Assembly (NCBI RefSeq): GCF_002954265.1
Contig: NZ_PPSL01000003.1
Span: 990,558-1,054,557 of the forward strand
Direction of reading: 5' to 3'
From: Flavipsychrobacter stenotrophus
GTDB lineage: Bacteria; Bacteroidota; Bacteroidia; Chitinophagales; Chitinophagaceae
DNA: 64,000 bases
Made by a program: the position numbers and the translations under genes. The notes beneath the pieces were generated by a model, which was not told the DNA's origin, searched no databases, and worked only from the letters and a program-made list of their open reading frames with translations. Positions 54,475 through 62,316 of the stretch are shown piece after piece (the first letter of the stretch is position 1; the number at the start of each line of letters is the position of its first letter).

Positions 54475-54633
54475 ATGAAAATCAATCGCGAATGGCATGA
54501 AAAGCACCGCATACCTGAAAAAGCCACCTTCGAACAAAGAGCCAAATGGCACCTGGAGCATCAGAAGAATTGCCAGTGTAGGCCCATACCTGCTAAGCTT
54601 ACGGAGGAAATGAAGGCAAAAGGAATGATTTAA
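54475..54633 (+). CDS. Very short protein with a CxC motif
   Basis: 52 residues, MKINREWHEKHRIPEKATFEQRAKWHLEHQKNC... ending KAKGMI. The lengthy charged N-terminal helix has His at HEKH and KWHLEHQKN. NCQCRPIP follows, then a Lys-rich helix. The frame opens right after an AT-rich leader, has coding-like base choice, and ends 56 bases before the truncated haemoglobin gene. I know small bacterial proteins of this kind with a conserved CxC-R-P-I-P, but I cannot name the family. The Cys/His content suggests a metal-binding peptide. Confidence 0.6.
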   Translation: MKINREWHEKHRIPEKATFEQRAKWHLEHQKNCQCRPIPAKLTEEMKAKGMI

Positions 54634-54660
54634 CTCATGATTTGCAGTAACCCGTCAACG

Positions 54661-54668
54661 TACCTTTG
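54661..54668 (+). promoter_or_regulatory. -7 box of the truncated haemoglobin gene
   Basis: TACCTTTG matches TAnnTTTG exactly. TTTG at 54641-54644 is a possible -33 element, but the 16-base spacer is shorter than the usual 19-21. Confidence 0.45.
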
Positions 54669-54689
54669 TCTTACTAATAGTTAATTGTA

Positions 54690-55100
54690 ATGGATAAACA
54701 TGATCTGGGTACAGAGCAGGATATAAAACTGCTGGTTGATACCTTCTATGGTAAAGCAATGTCCGACCCGCTTATAGGCTTCATTTTTACTGATGTAGCC
54801 AAAATTTCCCTCGAACACCATATGCCCATAATGTACTCGTTCTGGAGTTCTATGCTGCTGGGAACTGACAATTACCGCTCCAACCCAATGGCAAAACACA
54901 TGGACCTGAACAGGAAAACAGCTTTATTGCCGCAACACTTTAAGCGCTGGCTGGAGCTGTGGGAAGAGACTGTTAATGACCTTTTTGCCGGCCCTATGGC
55001 CGAACAAACTATAACACGTGGCAAAAACATAGCTTCGGTTATGGAGTATAAGGTAAGGCGCGACAGGGATACTTTCCCCATAATACCGGGTAGAATTTAG
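54690..55100 (+). CDS. Group III truncated haemoglobin
   Basis: 136 residues, cytoplasmic. Typical group III sequence: IKLLVDTFYGKAMSDPLIGFIFTDVAK, LEHHMPIMYSFWSSMLLGTDNYRSNPMAKHMDL with the proximal haem ligand His70, PQHFKRWLELWEETVNDLF and GPMAEQTITRGKNIASVM. Members bind O2 and NO, often in NO or peroxynitrite detoxification. It is a single gene with its own -7 box. A second, more divergent haemoglobin-like protein is encoded at 41.8 kb. Confidence 0.93.
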   Translation: MDKHDLGTEQDIKLLVDTFYGKAMSDPLIGFIFTDVAKISLEHHMPIMYSFWSSMLLGTDNYRSNPMAKHMDLNRKTALLPQHFKRWLELWEETVNDLFAGPMAEQTITRGKNIASVMEYKVRRDRDTFPIIPGRI

Positions 55101-55104
55101 AGGG

Positions 55105-56160
55105 TTACCTGCTCAACACTTTTGTGTACCTGCTTATGTCGGCTTCCTTATGCAGGGGTGTGCCATGCACCAGGTGGCTGGCCAGCGACTGTGCAAAATA
55201 GGGTGCCTGCGAACATCCCTTAGCGCCCATGCCATTCAAAATACCTACAGATAGGTGCAATGGATGTAGGCCCGCGAAGGGTTTATGATCAACTGTCGCA
55301 GGTCGTACTGATGCCCACTGGTCTTCTATTTTATAGGGCAGTTTCAGCCAGTTCTTTAATTGCCATTCTGTCTTTTCCCTGAATGCCGCTGAAGTATCGG
55401 TATTGTCAAACGTCCACTCAAAAGATGAGCCTATCCAGAACAGGTCGTCCTCCCAGGGGGCTATCTTCAGGCTGTTCTTATACACAAAATCTCTCGGCAG
55501 ATCTGGAATAGCCACCAGTAATACTTCGCCCTTGTTTAAAGAGAAGGGTAGTCTCGAAAAGTATGGATTATCCATTCCTGCAGCCGCATCACAAAAAATG
55601 ATCTTTTCTGCTGTAATGCCTTTATAGCTTACTTTTTCGGGTGTGACCGACAATTGAGCCTGATCAAATTTTTCTTCAATAATACTTCCGGTTGTTTGCA
55701 GGTGCTTACGCCAGGTATCCTGCAGCAGTCGCATATTGATGACGGATGTGGACGAGATACGACCTATACCATAATGGAAATTGAACATGGCATCCCAATC
55801 TGCACTATCAACATCAGTATGAAGATATTCCGTGTATTGCGCAGCGCGCTCGGTAAAGGTATCGCGGTATTTTATGTCGGGGTAAAATTCCAGGATGCCA
55901 TAAGGATTGATGACCTTAATATCGAACCGCCGGCTAATCTCATAATACATGGACATAGCTTCGGGCAGCAGCTCGTCTATCATCCATGACTTTACCACCC
56001 GCATACCCGTTACAGGATTAATGAGTCCGCTGGCTACTTTACCTGCAGTAAAGGGTTGTGATTCATCAATGACTACTACGCTTTTACCTTCCTTCATCAG
56101 GCACCAGCTAAGCAGTGTACCGCAAATACCTTGTCCTACTATTATGTAATCTGTTTGCAT
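55105..56160 (-). CDS. FAD-dependent amino-acid-oxidase-like (DAO family) protein
   Basis: 351 residues. The N-terminal Rossmann FAD motif is DYIIVGQGICGTLLSWCLMKEGKSVVVID. SGLINPVTGMRVVKSW follows, then the substrate domain and the C-terminal FAD-closing segment WASVRPATVDHKPFAGLHPLHLSVGILNGMGAKGCSQAPYFAQSL. It belongs to the DAO/glycine-oxidase family. The exact substrate is unknown. Its N-terminal coding bases overlap the 3' end of the BaiN-like gene by 19 bases, so the two are co-transcribed. Confidence 0.88.
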   Translation of the reverse strand: MQTDYIIVGQGICGTLLSWCLMKEGKSVVVIDESQPFTAGKVASGLINPVTGMRVVKSWMIDELLPEAMSMYYEISRRFDIKVINPYGILEFYPDIKYRDTFTERAAQYTEYLHTDVDSADWDAMFNFHYGIGRISSTSVINMRLLQDTWRKHLQTTGSIIEEKFDQAQLSVTPEKVSYKGITAEKIIFCDAAAGMDNPYFSRLPFSLNKGEVLLVAIPDLPRDFVYKNSLKIAPWEDDLFWIGSSFEWTFDNTDTSAAFREKTEWQLKNWLKLPYKIEDQWASVRPATVDHKPFAGLHPLHLSVGILNGMGAKGCSQAPYFAQSLASHLVHGTPLHKEADISRYTKVLSR

Positions 56161-57491
56161 AGTGGTATTTTAGAAATACAAAACGAACACGTCCTTTCGT
56201 GAGATTGCTTCGTGCCTCGCAATGACCCGCTTTTGTTGTTATTGCTTACGTAAGACAAATAACCAACTGCCAAATTGTCAAATTGCCCCATGCTTTGCGC
56301 CGCTATCCATCCGCTGCTCCAGGCATTTTGAAAGTTATAGCCACCCGTCACACCATCAACGTCCATCACCTCGCCGGCAAAGTGAAGGCCCGGGTGTAGC
56401 TTGCTCTGCATCGTCTGTGGGTCTATCTCTGCCAGGTTGATACCGCCGCAAGTAACAAACTCTTCCTTAAAAGTGGTCTTGCCATTCACGGTGTATGTAT
56501 TGCGTAGCAAGGCTTCTATCAGTTTATTTTGCTGTGCGGCGGGCAGTTCTCCCCACCGTACATCATCCTTTATACCGCACTGTATCAGCAGGTATTCCCA
56601 CAGTCGGCGTGGCAACTCGAAAGGGTTCTTATTTTGCACCAGTTGCTTGCCCTGTTCCTGTCGCAATCCTAGTATTATTTCTTTCAGGTCGGCATCATTT
56701 ACGTCATTCAGCCAATTGATGATGAAGTTGAACTGGTAGTTTCTGTCGGCCAGTTCCCTGGCACCTACTGCCGATGTTTTCAATACTGCCGGGCCGCTCA
56801 TGCCCCAGTGGGTGATCAATAGCGGCCCCGACTGAGCTATTTTGGTGCCGGCTATTTTTACCGTGGCCATCGGTACACTCAACCCCATCAACTCGGTTAC
56901 CGGGTGTTTGGGTATATTGAAGGTAAATAGTGATGGCACAGGCTGTTGTATGGTATGGCCCATTGCTGTAAGCCACTTGTATTGTTCTGCTTTAGGAAAT
57001 CCGCCTGTAGATATCAGCACTTTATCAGCAGTATAGGTGCTTCCATCGGCAAAGGTGATGACAAACTGTGCGCCGTCTTTCTCTATTGAGTTCACAGATT
57101 TATGATAGATCACCTGCACTCCCTTGCGCATCATTTCCTGCCATATAGCGTCTATGATGGTTTGCGAACTATCGGTAATGGGGAACATACGGCCATCAGC
57201 TTCGGTCTTCAGCTGAACGCCACGTTCTTCAAACCATTTAATAGTGTCGGCAGGGGTGAAGTGGTACAGTGATTTACGCAATAGTTGTTTACCGCGTGGG
57301 TAGCGGGTAAGTAGTTCGGGTATGTCGAAACATTCATGCGTTACATTGCACCTGCCACCTCCCGATACTTTTACCTTCTGCAGCACCTTGCCTGTCTTCT
57401 CAAACACGGTTACTTTCAGTCCATCACGTGGCGTTATATTCGCCGCCGCAAAGCACCCCGCCGCACCTGCACCTATTATGGCTATTTTCAT
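56142..57491 (-). CDS. BaiN/HI0933-like flavoprotein with repeat-derived C-terminal tail
   Basis: 449 residues. FAD-binding IAIIGAGAAGCFAAANI at the start, then VSGGGRCNVTHECFD, ISTGGFPKAEQYKWLTAMGH, WGMSGPAVLKTSA, FVTCGGINLAEIDPQTMQSKLHPGLHFAGEVMDVDGVTGGYNFQNAWSSGWIAAQSM. This is the HI0933/YhiN/BaiN family (about 400-410 residues usual), linked to flavin-dependent reductions. The last 40 residues (including SLRGTKQSHERTCSFC) are not family sequence but the translation of a dispersed repeat that also occurs at the window's right end. The genuine stop was therefore probably lost to repeat insertion. Confidence 0.9.
   Translation of the reverse strand: MKIAIIGAGAAGCFAAANITPRDGLKVTVFEKTGKVLQKVKVSGGGRCNVTHECFDIPELLTRYPRGKQLLRKSLYHFTPADTIKWFEERGVQLKTEADGRMFPITDSSQTIIDAIWQEMMRKGVQVIYHKSVNSIEKDGAQFVITFADGSTYTADKVLISTGGFPKAEQYKWLTAMGHTIQQPVPSLFTFNIPKHPVTELMGLSVPMATVKIAGTKIAQSGPLLITHWGMSGPAVLKTSAVGARELADRNYQFNFIINWLNDVNDADLKEIILGLRQEQGKQLVQNKNPFELPRRLWEYLLIQCGIKDDVRWGELPAAQQNKLIEALLRNTYTVNGKTTFKEEFVTCGGINLAEIDPQTMQSKLHPGLHFAGEVMDVDGVTGGYNFQNAWSSGWIAAQSMGQFDNLAVGYLSYVSNNNKSGSLRGTKQSHERTCSFCISKIPLCKQIT
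56178..56225 (-). repeat. Dispersed 48-base repeat, copy 1 (inside the BaiN-like reading frame)
   Basis: ACAAAACGAACACGTCCTTT... to CTCGCAATGA differs from copy 2 at 63853-63900 at only three of 48 positions. Here it encodes the extra C-terminal tail of the flavoprotein. Confidence 0.85.
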
Positions 57492-57860
57492 GAGTATTGA
57501 AATATGTGTTAGTTAATTAGGCCGCGAACCTACGGCTCGCGTGTGTCTGTAGGGTTTCGGTGGCTACAAAGCGGTGACCACCTACGGGGTCATAACATAT
57601 GCTTATCCCAGTTGAACATATAAAGCAAGCATAGTTGATTATTGTTGCGACCCTACGGGGCGCTGTAATAAGAAATATGCTTTAAGGCTACAAACCTTTT
57701 GCACCTAACGGCGCAATGACATGGAATGATGCCGAATTTATTTTCTATCTGGTATCAGAATCGCCGTTTTTGAAATTAATGCAGCAAAGATAATAAGAAC
57801 AAGGAAGGCTGTCAGCATATGCGCTAACAGCCTTCGTACTTACTAAGTATGATCAATAAA
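57492..57860. other. 369-base gap with short CCTACGG palindromes and the recA terminator
   Basis: No gene. Three imperfect palindromes share the core CCTACGG: 57523-57541, 57575-57592 and 57647-57663, with a degenerate fourth (CCTAACGG) at 57701-57715. They resemble the small dispersed palindromic repeats of Bacteroidota intergenic DNA. A hairpin at 57805-57834 closes the gap. Confidence 0.6.
57805..57834 (-). terminator. recA terminator
   Basis: Stem AAGGCTGT with ACAGCCTT plus inner AGC/GCT pairs, followed on the minus strand by a T-rich stretch, 26 bases after the recA stop. Confidence 0.75.
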
Positions 57861-58853
57861 CTAAGCTACTACCTGTAGTGCTTCGCGTATTCTTGCTTCA
57901 ATTTCTGCCATCATTTCGGGGTTGTCCAGCAGGAACTGCTTTACCGAATCCCTTCCCTGGCCTATCTTGCTATCGTTGTAGCTGTACCACGATCCGCTCT
58001 TGGCCAATATGGTCAATTCTACGCCCATATCTATGATCTCACCTACCTTGCTGATACCTTCACCGAAGATGATATCGAACTCTACCTGGCGGAATGGCGG
58101 TGCTACCTTGTTCTTTACCACCTTTACACGGGTGCGGTTACCGCTGGCTACATCGCCATCTTTGATCTGGCTGATACGACGGATATCCAGACGTACAGAC
58201 GCGTAGAACTTCAATGCATTACCACCGGTTGTTGTTTCGGGGTTACCGAACATCACACCTATCTTTTCACGCAGCTGGTTGATGAATATGCAGCAGCAGC
58301 CTGTGCGGGCAATAGTTGCTGTCAGCTTCCTCAGTGCCTGGCTCATCAAACGTGCTTGTAAACCCATTTTACTTTCGCCCATTTCGCCTTCCAGTTCACC
58401 CTTTGGTACCAATGCCGCTACAGAGTCGATAACAACCACGTCTACAGCACCTGAAGAGATCAGGCGATCGGCAATTTCCAACGCCTGCTCACCATAGTCC
58501 GGCTGAGAGATGATCAAACTATCTACATCTACACCCAGCTTGCGGGCATAACCTGAATCAAATGCGTGTTCCGCATCGATTATCGCGCAGATGCCGCCTT
58601 TTTTCTGTGCTTCTGCTATAGTGTGGATAGCCACCGTTGTTTTACCTGAAGATTCAGGGCCATATATTTCAATGATACGGCCTCTTGGGAAACCGCCTAC
58701 GCCCAATGCTACATCAAGGCCTAGTGAACCTGTACTGATCACATCGATCGGATCATGCCCTTTTTCACCCAACATCATTACAGAACCTTTGCCATAGTCC
58801 TTTTCGATCTTGTCCATTGCCAGTTTGAGCACTTTCAATTTATCGTCTGCCAT
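57861..58853 (-). CDS. recA: Recombinase RecA
   Basis: ATP-dependent strand exchange and SOS coprotease. 330 residues from [26 protein letters not shown] at 58853. A frame extending to 59003 covers the terminator hairpin at 58953-58992 and a promoter and is rejected, and an ATG at 58874 is also near the predicted transcript start. Walker A is [14 protein letters not shown], the catalytic Glu is in IDAEHAFD, and loop L2 has [18 protein letters not shown]. It has all canonical motifs. It is monocistronic with a well-placed promoter. Confidence 0.97.
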   Translation of the reverse strand: MADDKLKVLKLAMDKIEKDYGKGSVMMLGEKGHDPIDVISTGSLGLDVALGVGGFPRGRIIEIYGPESSGKTTVAIHTIAEAQKKGGICAIIDAEHAFDSGYARKLGVDVDSLIISQPDYGEQALEIADRLISSGAVDVVVIDSVAALVPKGELEGEMGESKMGLQARLMSQALRKLTATIARTGCCCIFINQLREKIGVMFGNPETTTGGNALKFYASVRLDIRRISQIKDGDVASGNRTRVKVVKNKVAPPFRQVEFDIIFGEGISKVGEIIDMGVELTILAKSGSWYSYNDSKIGQGRDSVKQFLLDNPEMMAEIEARIREALQVVA

Positions 58854-58886
58854 ATTGCTATTTTTTTCTTTCATTATTTTCCAGGT

Positions 58887-58919
58887 CAAAATTAGGTATA
58901 AATACCACAGGCAGGCAAT
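58887..58919 (-). promoter_or_regulatory. recA promoter (-33 ATTG, -7 TAATTTTG)
   Basis: On the minus strand, ATTG (58916-58919) is followed by a 21-base spacer and TAATTTTG (58887-58894), fitting the Bacteroidota TTTG-N19-21-TAnnTTTG consensus. The predicted transcript start near 58879 leaves about 25 bases before the ATG at 58853. Confidence 0.65.
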
Positions 58920-58952
58920 TTGCGGACAAGAAGATATCCACATTTTATGAAT

Positions 58953-58992
58953 CGGCCCAAAACCTTTACTGTAAAGGTTTTGGGCCGCTTTT
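58953..58992. terminator. Hairpin between the DUF6249-like gene and recA
   Basis: Perfect inverted repeat CGGCCCAAAACCTTTAC with its complement, followed by five T on the plus strand. It separates recA from the upstream minus-strand gene. Confidence 0.8.
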
Positions 58993-59020
58993 TGGTGTTG
59001 CAAATGTGTATATGTTTGCT

Positions 59021-59449
59021 CTAAGAAGGCGTTTTTTCAGATGGCAGGTATTTGATATTTGTTTCTTTTTCGTCCCATTTCTTATCCATCCAGTCTCTTT
59101 TCTCTATCAGATAAGATATTACAAGGCCAAGGCCACCAAAAAGGCCTATCATAGCAAAGTATATTTGTGGGTATTCTCTGTAGTCCATCTCGCCACCAAC
59201 CATTACGTTGTGTTTCATCATTAACTCATCAACAAGGAACGCCAGGAACAGGCCAAGTCCGACCCCGCAAAGTAAAAGACCGAATTTCAGACTGAGGAAT
59301 GGTCGCGGGGAAGCTATTTTGGGAGTGCGTGGATTGATACCTCGATCTATCATCGCCATATTTTCCTTGTTTCTCATGTATACTATACCGAATATCATTC
59401 CAAAAAATGACAGAAAGAATACCGGCGCAATTAACATCTCTGATCCCAT
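59021..59449 (-). CDS. Small membrane protein of the DUF6249-like type
   Basis: 142 residues with three predicted helices ([60 protein letters not shown]). The first loop has [19 protein letters not shown], the characteristic signature of DUF6249-like proteins in Bacteroidota, which usually sit near ECF sigma factors and their anti-sigmas. Here the sigma gene is on the other side of a 1.1-kb repeat-rich gap in the opposite direction. The family name is from memory and the function is unknown. Confidence 0.7.
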   Translation of the reverse strand: MGSEMLIAPVFFLSFFGMIFGIVYMRNKENMAMIDRGINPRTPKIASPRPFLSLKFGLLLCGVGLGLFLAFLVDELMMKHNVMVGGEMDYREYPQIYFAMIGLFGGLGLVISYLIEKRDWMDKKWDEKETNIKYLPSEKTPS

Positions 59450-59536
59450 AATTATTAGTTTTTAAATGATTTATAAAAGTTGTTGAGTAAAAGCTAGCAA
59501 ACATTGTTACCATCTAAGACTACGTGTTGAGGAAAC

Positions 59537-59850
59537 AGGTTACAGAATGGTTGAAATATTTTTTGTTGGGGGGGCGTTCTTTAGTATTTCATGTTTTTTT
59601 GGGTGGATGCCCGATGGGAAATAAAATTCAAATCGGGTGTAAAAATGTGTTATATGGTTGATTGTTAGTGTATTATGAAAAATGTCCATGCCCGATTGTG
59701 CCCGATTATTCTGTGTGTCGGGTGGATTGCTGTTGTGGGTACGAGAGTGTGGCTTATATGAACTTACAAACAAATACGTCCCGATGTTCGGGTCAGAGAG
59801 ACTACGGTTGAGATTGGAGGTTACAGAATTTGGAGAAATATTTTTTTTGT
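59537..59850 (+). repeat. Direct repeat pair (AGGTTACAGAAT... about 30 bases)
   Basis: Copies at 59537-59567 and 59818-59850 share AGGTTACAGAAT, GAAATATTTTTT and TTGT with small length differences. Confidence 0.6.
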
Positions 59851-59863
59851 ATATTATTATGAC

Positions 59864-59909
59864 GGGCGTTACAAACGCCCTGCCGTGGCATCCGCGATAC
59901 AATCGCGGA
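59864..59909. repeat. Two adjacent small hairpins (GGGCGT...ACGCCC and TCCGCGAT...ATCGCGGA)
   Basis: Arms 59864-59869/59875-59880 and 59891-59898/59902-59909. Back-to-back palindromes of this type are dispersed in Bacteroidota genomes. Confidence 0.65.
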
Positions 59910-59930
59910 CGAGTTTTATATTGGTTTCGA

Positions 59931-60079
59931 AAAGTGGCAGTTTTTCATAAAAGTGGCAGTTTTCTGACGTTGGTTTTGTTGGAAAGCTTGTCGGGAAAGG
60001 TTTTTAGCGGATTTTAACAAATTACCACTATCTGCCACTTTCTGCTACATGCTGCCACTTTTTTTGTGAAATGTGGCAG
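59931..60079. repeat. Cluster of AAAGTGGCAG boxes, two direct, two inverted, one partial
   Basis: AAAGTGGCAG at 59931-59940 and 59950-59959, inverted CTGCCACTTT at 60032-60041 and 60052-60061, and TGTGGCAG at 60072-60079. The direct pair and inverted pair flank about 70 bases. Confidence 0.75.
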
Positions 60080-60515
60080 TGCCTCGTCCCTAAATAGGTC
60101 TACGTTGTTTGATTAGATTGTAGTTGCATGTGTTTACTTCCATTGTGTCTCGTGTTTGTCTGAATCAGGATAGTCAAGATTTTAGGATGAGGCGGATTCC
60201 CGATGCAGGGCTGAAGATATTCAGCCCCTACGTGTTGTGTCTGGTTGGTGATGAGGGATCATAATGTCAGGAGCGCGCAGGTTTTCACCTAAATCGGGTG
60301 CAAATTAATATGCGCTCAAGACATATGCAAATAAAGATATTCACAAAAGTTACGTCTGCGTGCTCTGAAACGCTTTGTGGGCAAGGGTTTTGGCGGGTCA
60401 TTTTTGTGGATATGTTTTTCGGTCTACTCTCTCCACCAACTTTACGCATCTTTGCATTATCCTTTTTTAGATTTTCTGTAACCTCACTGGTCAATTCTGC
60501 GTCTTATATTATTAC

Positions 60516-61094
60516 ATGCATGGTCTGGAAGACGATATAGCTATTATTCAAATGGTGTTACAGGGGCGGCAAGCCGCCTATGCAACACTGGTAACACGCT
60601 ACCAGGCGTACGTGTTTACCATAGCTATGCGCCATGTCAACAACAGAGAACTGGCAGAAGAGTTGGCCCAGGATGTATTTGTAAAGGCTTACCGGTCGCT
60701 GGCTTCATTTAAGGGGACCAGCAAGTTTACCACCTGGTTGTATACCATTGCTCACAATACCTGTTTGTCTCACCTGCGCAAAAAGGAAGACGCGACCTTT
60801 TTTCCGGGAGATGAGAAGATGCATGGGTGGGCAGAGGATGCAGGTGGTGGCGAACATCCCGCAGGCAGACTGGAGCAGAAAGCACAACAACAGCTATTGT
60901 CGGGGGCCATACAACATCTGCCGCCGGCAGATGCGGAGATCATCACATTATTTTACCAGGGCGAACAGTCGGTGGAAGAGATAAGTGGCATAGTGGGTAT
61001 TACTACCGGCAATGTAAAGGTGAGGCTGCTAAGGGCGAGACAAAAGCTAAAGGAGATACTGGAAACCCGGTATAGTAAGGAGGTAGTGAGGTAA
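60516..61094 (+). CDS. ECF-type RNA polymerase sigma-70 factor
   Basis: 192 residues. Sigma region 2: YATLVTRYQAYVFTIAMRHVNNRELAEELAQDVFVKAYRSLASFKGTSKFTTWLYTIAHNTCLSHLR. Region 4: LPPADAEIITLFYQGEQSVEEISGIVGITTGNVKVRLLRARQKLKEIL. This is a typical ECF sigma that directs RNA polymerase to envelope- or stress-related promoters. The next gene, 33 bases downstream, looks like its anti-sigma factor. The target genes are unknown. Confidence 0.95.
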   Translation: MHGLEDDIAIIQMVLQGRQAAYATLVTRYQAYVFTIAMRHVNNRELAEELAQDVFVKAYRSLASFKGTSKFTTWLYTIAHNTCLSHLRKKEDATFFPGDEKMHGWAEDAGGGEHPAGRLEQKAQQQLLSGAIQHLPPADAEIITLFYQGEQSVEEISGIVGITTGNVKVRLLRARQKLKEILETRYSKEVVR

Positions 61095-61127
61095 ATGAAA
61101 ATTATTGGCTAATTTTAATGAAGGGTT

Positions 61128-61643
61128 ATGGAAGACAGGGATAACATAGAGATCAGGCTTTGGGAATTCATAGACGGCATCAGCAACGAGGCCGATATGG
61201 AGCAGGTGTCTGTATTGATAGCCACCGACCCTATATGGAAGGCAAAATATGAGGAGTTGCTGAGTTTTAATGCGGCAATTGTCAGCGGCCTGGAGCTGGA
61301 TGAGCCGCCTGTAAGGTTCACTAAGAATGTTATGGATATGGTAGCCGATGTAAAAATGGCTCCGTCTATAAATGGCTATATCAACCCTTCTGTCATAAAG
61401 GGGATCGCCGCGTTTTTTGTCATTTCTATCATATTGGTTGTCGGTTATTCTCTTTCAACGGTGAGCTGGACCATTACCGCCTCATCTTTTAAAATGCCCG
61501 CACTTAAAGTGCCAACACTGGCCCTTCCCGCTCATTTCAATAGTACATTTATTAATGTAGCTATAGGCATCAATGTAATACTGGGCCTGCTGTTTGCCGA
61601 TATGATGCTGAGGAAGAGAGACAGAAAGAAACAACACCAATAA
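61128..61643 (+). CDS. Putative anti-sigma factor, membrane protein
   Basis: 171 residues. The cytoplasmic N-terminal half is helical and acidic (ENIEIRLWEFIDGISNEADMEQVSVLIATDPIWKAKYEEL-like: EDRDNIEIRLWEFIDG, DMEQVSVLIATDP), resembling the sigma-binding domain of Bacteroidota anti-sigmas. Two helices follow (VIKGIAAFFVISIILVVGYSL and INVAIGINVILGLLFADMML-like: FINVAIGINVILGLLFADMM), with a basic tail. Position directly after the sigma gene supports the role. I see no zinc-binding HxxxCxxC motif, so it is not a ZAS-type protein. Confidence 0.7.
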   Translation: MEDRDNIEIRLWEFIDGISNEADMEQVSVLIATDPIWKAKYEELLSFNAAIVSGLELDEPPVRFTKNVMDMVADVKMAPSINGYINPSVIKGIAAFFVISIILVVGYSLSTVSWTITASSFKMPALKVPTLALPAHFNSTFINVAIGINVILGLLFADMMLRKRDRKKQHQ

Positions 61644-61660
61644 TTTTTGAACACGCAACC

Positions 61661-62101
61661 ATGGAACTATTTTTTGCAGAATTATTTGAAAGAGACATTT
61701 TAAAACTAAAGGACGAACTTAATGCCTTTGAAACAGAGTTGAATATTTGGGCGGTTCCTCCCGGTATCAGTAACAGCGCAGGTAACCTTACGCTGCACCT
61801 TATTGGTAATCTCAATCATTTTGTTGGCGCAACACTGGGTAACACCGGGTATGTAAGAACACGTGAACTGGAATTTTCAACAAAGAATGTTTCTAGAACC
61901 CAACTGTTGGCAGATATTGATCAAACAATTGTTGTAGTAAAGAATACGCTGTCGGCACTTACACAGGAACAGTTAGGCGCACAGTTCCCGTTTGAAATAT
62001 TTGGCCAGCATAGCACCACTTTTTACCTCACTCATTTTTACGGACATATTGCGTACCACTTGGGGCAGATCAACTACCTGAGAAGGATATTGGAGGCGTA
62101 A
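61661..62101 (+). CDS. DinB-superfamily protein (DUF1572-like)
   Basis: 146 residues. Metal-binding His are likely in NLTLHLIGNLNHFVGATLG (about 46-64) and the second cluster HFYGHIAYHLGQINYLRRIL (about 125-144). It fits DinB-type proteins of unknown function that may be thiol-dependent transferases. It is 17 bases downstream of the putative anti-sigma gene and could be part of the sigma operon. Confidence 0.85.
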   Translation: MELFFAELFERDILKLKDELNAFETELNIWAVPPGISNSAGNLTLHLIGNLNHFVGATLGNTGYVRTRELEFSTKNVSRTQLLADIDQTIVVVKNTLSALTQEQLGAQFPFEIFGQHSTTFYLTHFYGHIAYHLGQINYLRRILEA

Positions 62102-62111
62102 AAGCAAGGGT

Positions 62112-62220
62112 ACGCAGAGAGCAAGATCTTGCGTCTACAAAGCGGCTGGGTACAGCAACCAATAGAACATCCAGCACCGATTGTATTATGTAGAGACGCA
62201 AGATCTTGCGTCTCTACATA
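62112..62220. repeat. GTAGAGACGCAAGATCTTGCGTCTCTAC-type palindromic repeat, one degenerate and one perfect copy
   Basis: Perfect 34-base palindrome at 62187-62220 centred on AGATCT, and a partial copy (GCAAGATCTTGCGTCTAC) at 62120-62137. Repeats of this sequence type (GTAGAGACGCAA-like) are known to be widespread in bacterial intergenic DNA. Confidence 0.85.
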
Positions 62221-62258
62221 CGGGTTAATTTAAAACACAAAAGGAAGACGATAAAACA

Positions 62259-62289
62259 GATATGGCACACCTTTGAGGTGTGCCATATC
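62259..62289. terminator. Bidirectional terminator
   Basis: 14-bp perfect stem GATATGGCACACCT with AGGTGTGCCATATC around a TTG loop, between the DinB gene and the convergent arginase gene. Confidence 0.88.
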
Positions 62290-62316
62290 ATTATATTCTA
62301 CGATCGTTGAAATATT

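Larger units (their letters stand above)
59450..60515. other. 1.07-kb repeat-rich noncoding region
   Basis: No convincing gene: the open frames here (59540-59902 minus, 59682-60017 plus, 60298-60540 plus) lack motifs, overlap each other and run through repeats. Contents: a 30-base direct repeat starting AGGTTACAGAAT at 59537 and 59818; seven CCCGAT/ATCGGG hexamers between 59610 and 60298, including the mini-palindrome CCCGATGTTCGGG at 59780-59792; adjacent hairpins at 59864-59880 and 59891-59909; and a cluster of AAAGTGGCAG boxes at 59931-60079. It separates the ECF sigma gene from the DUF6249-like gene and may act as a regulatory or repeat-insertion zone. Confidence 0.7.

Noticed and set aside
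58854..59003. N-terminal extension of RecA
   Set aside because: It covers the hairpin at 58953-58992 and the recA promoter.
59540..60017. Open frames of 120 (minus) and 111 (plus) codons in the sigma-upstream gap
   Set aside because: They overlap one another, run through repeats and hairpins, and show no protein features.
60298..60540. 80-codon frame just before the ECF sigma gene
   Set aside because: It runs into the sigma gene in another frame and has no conserved motif or signal sequence.
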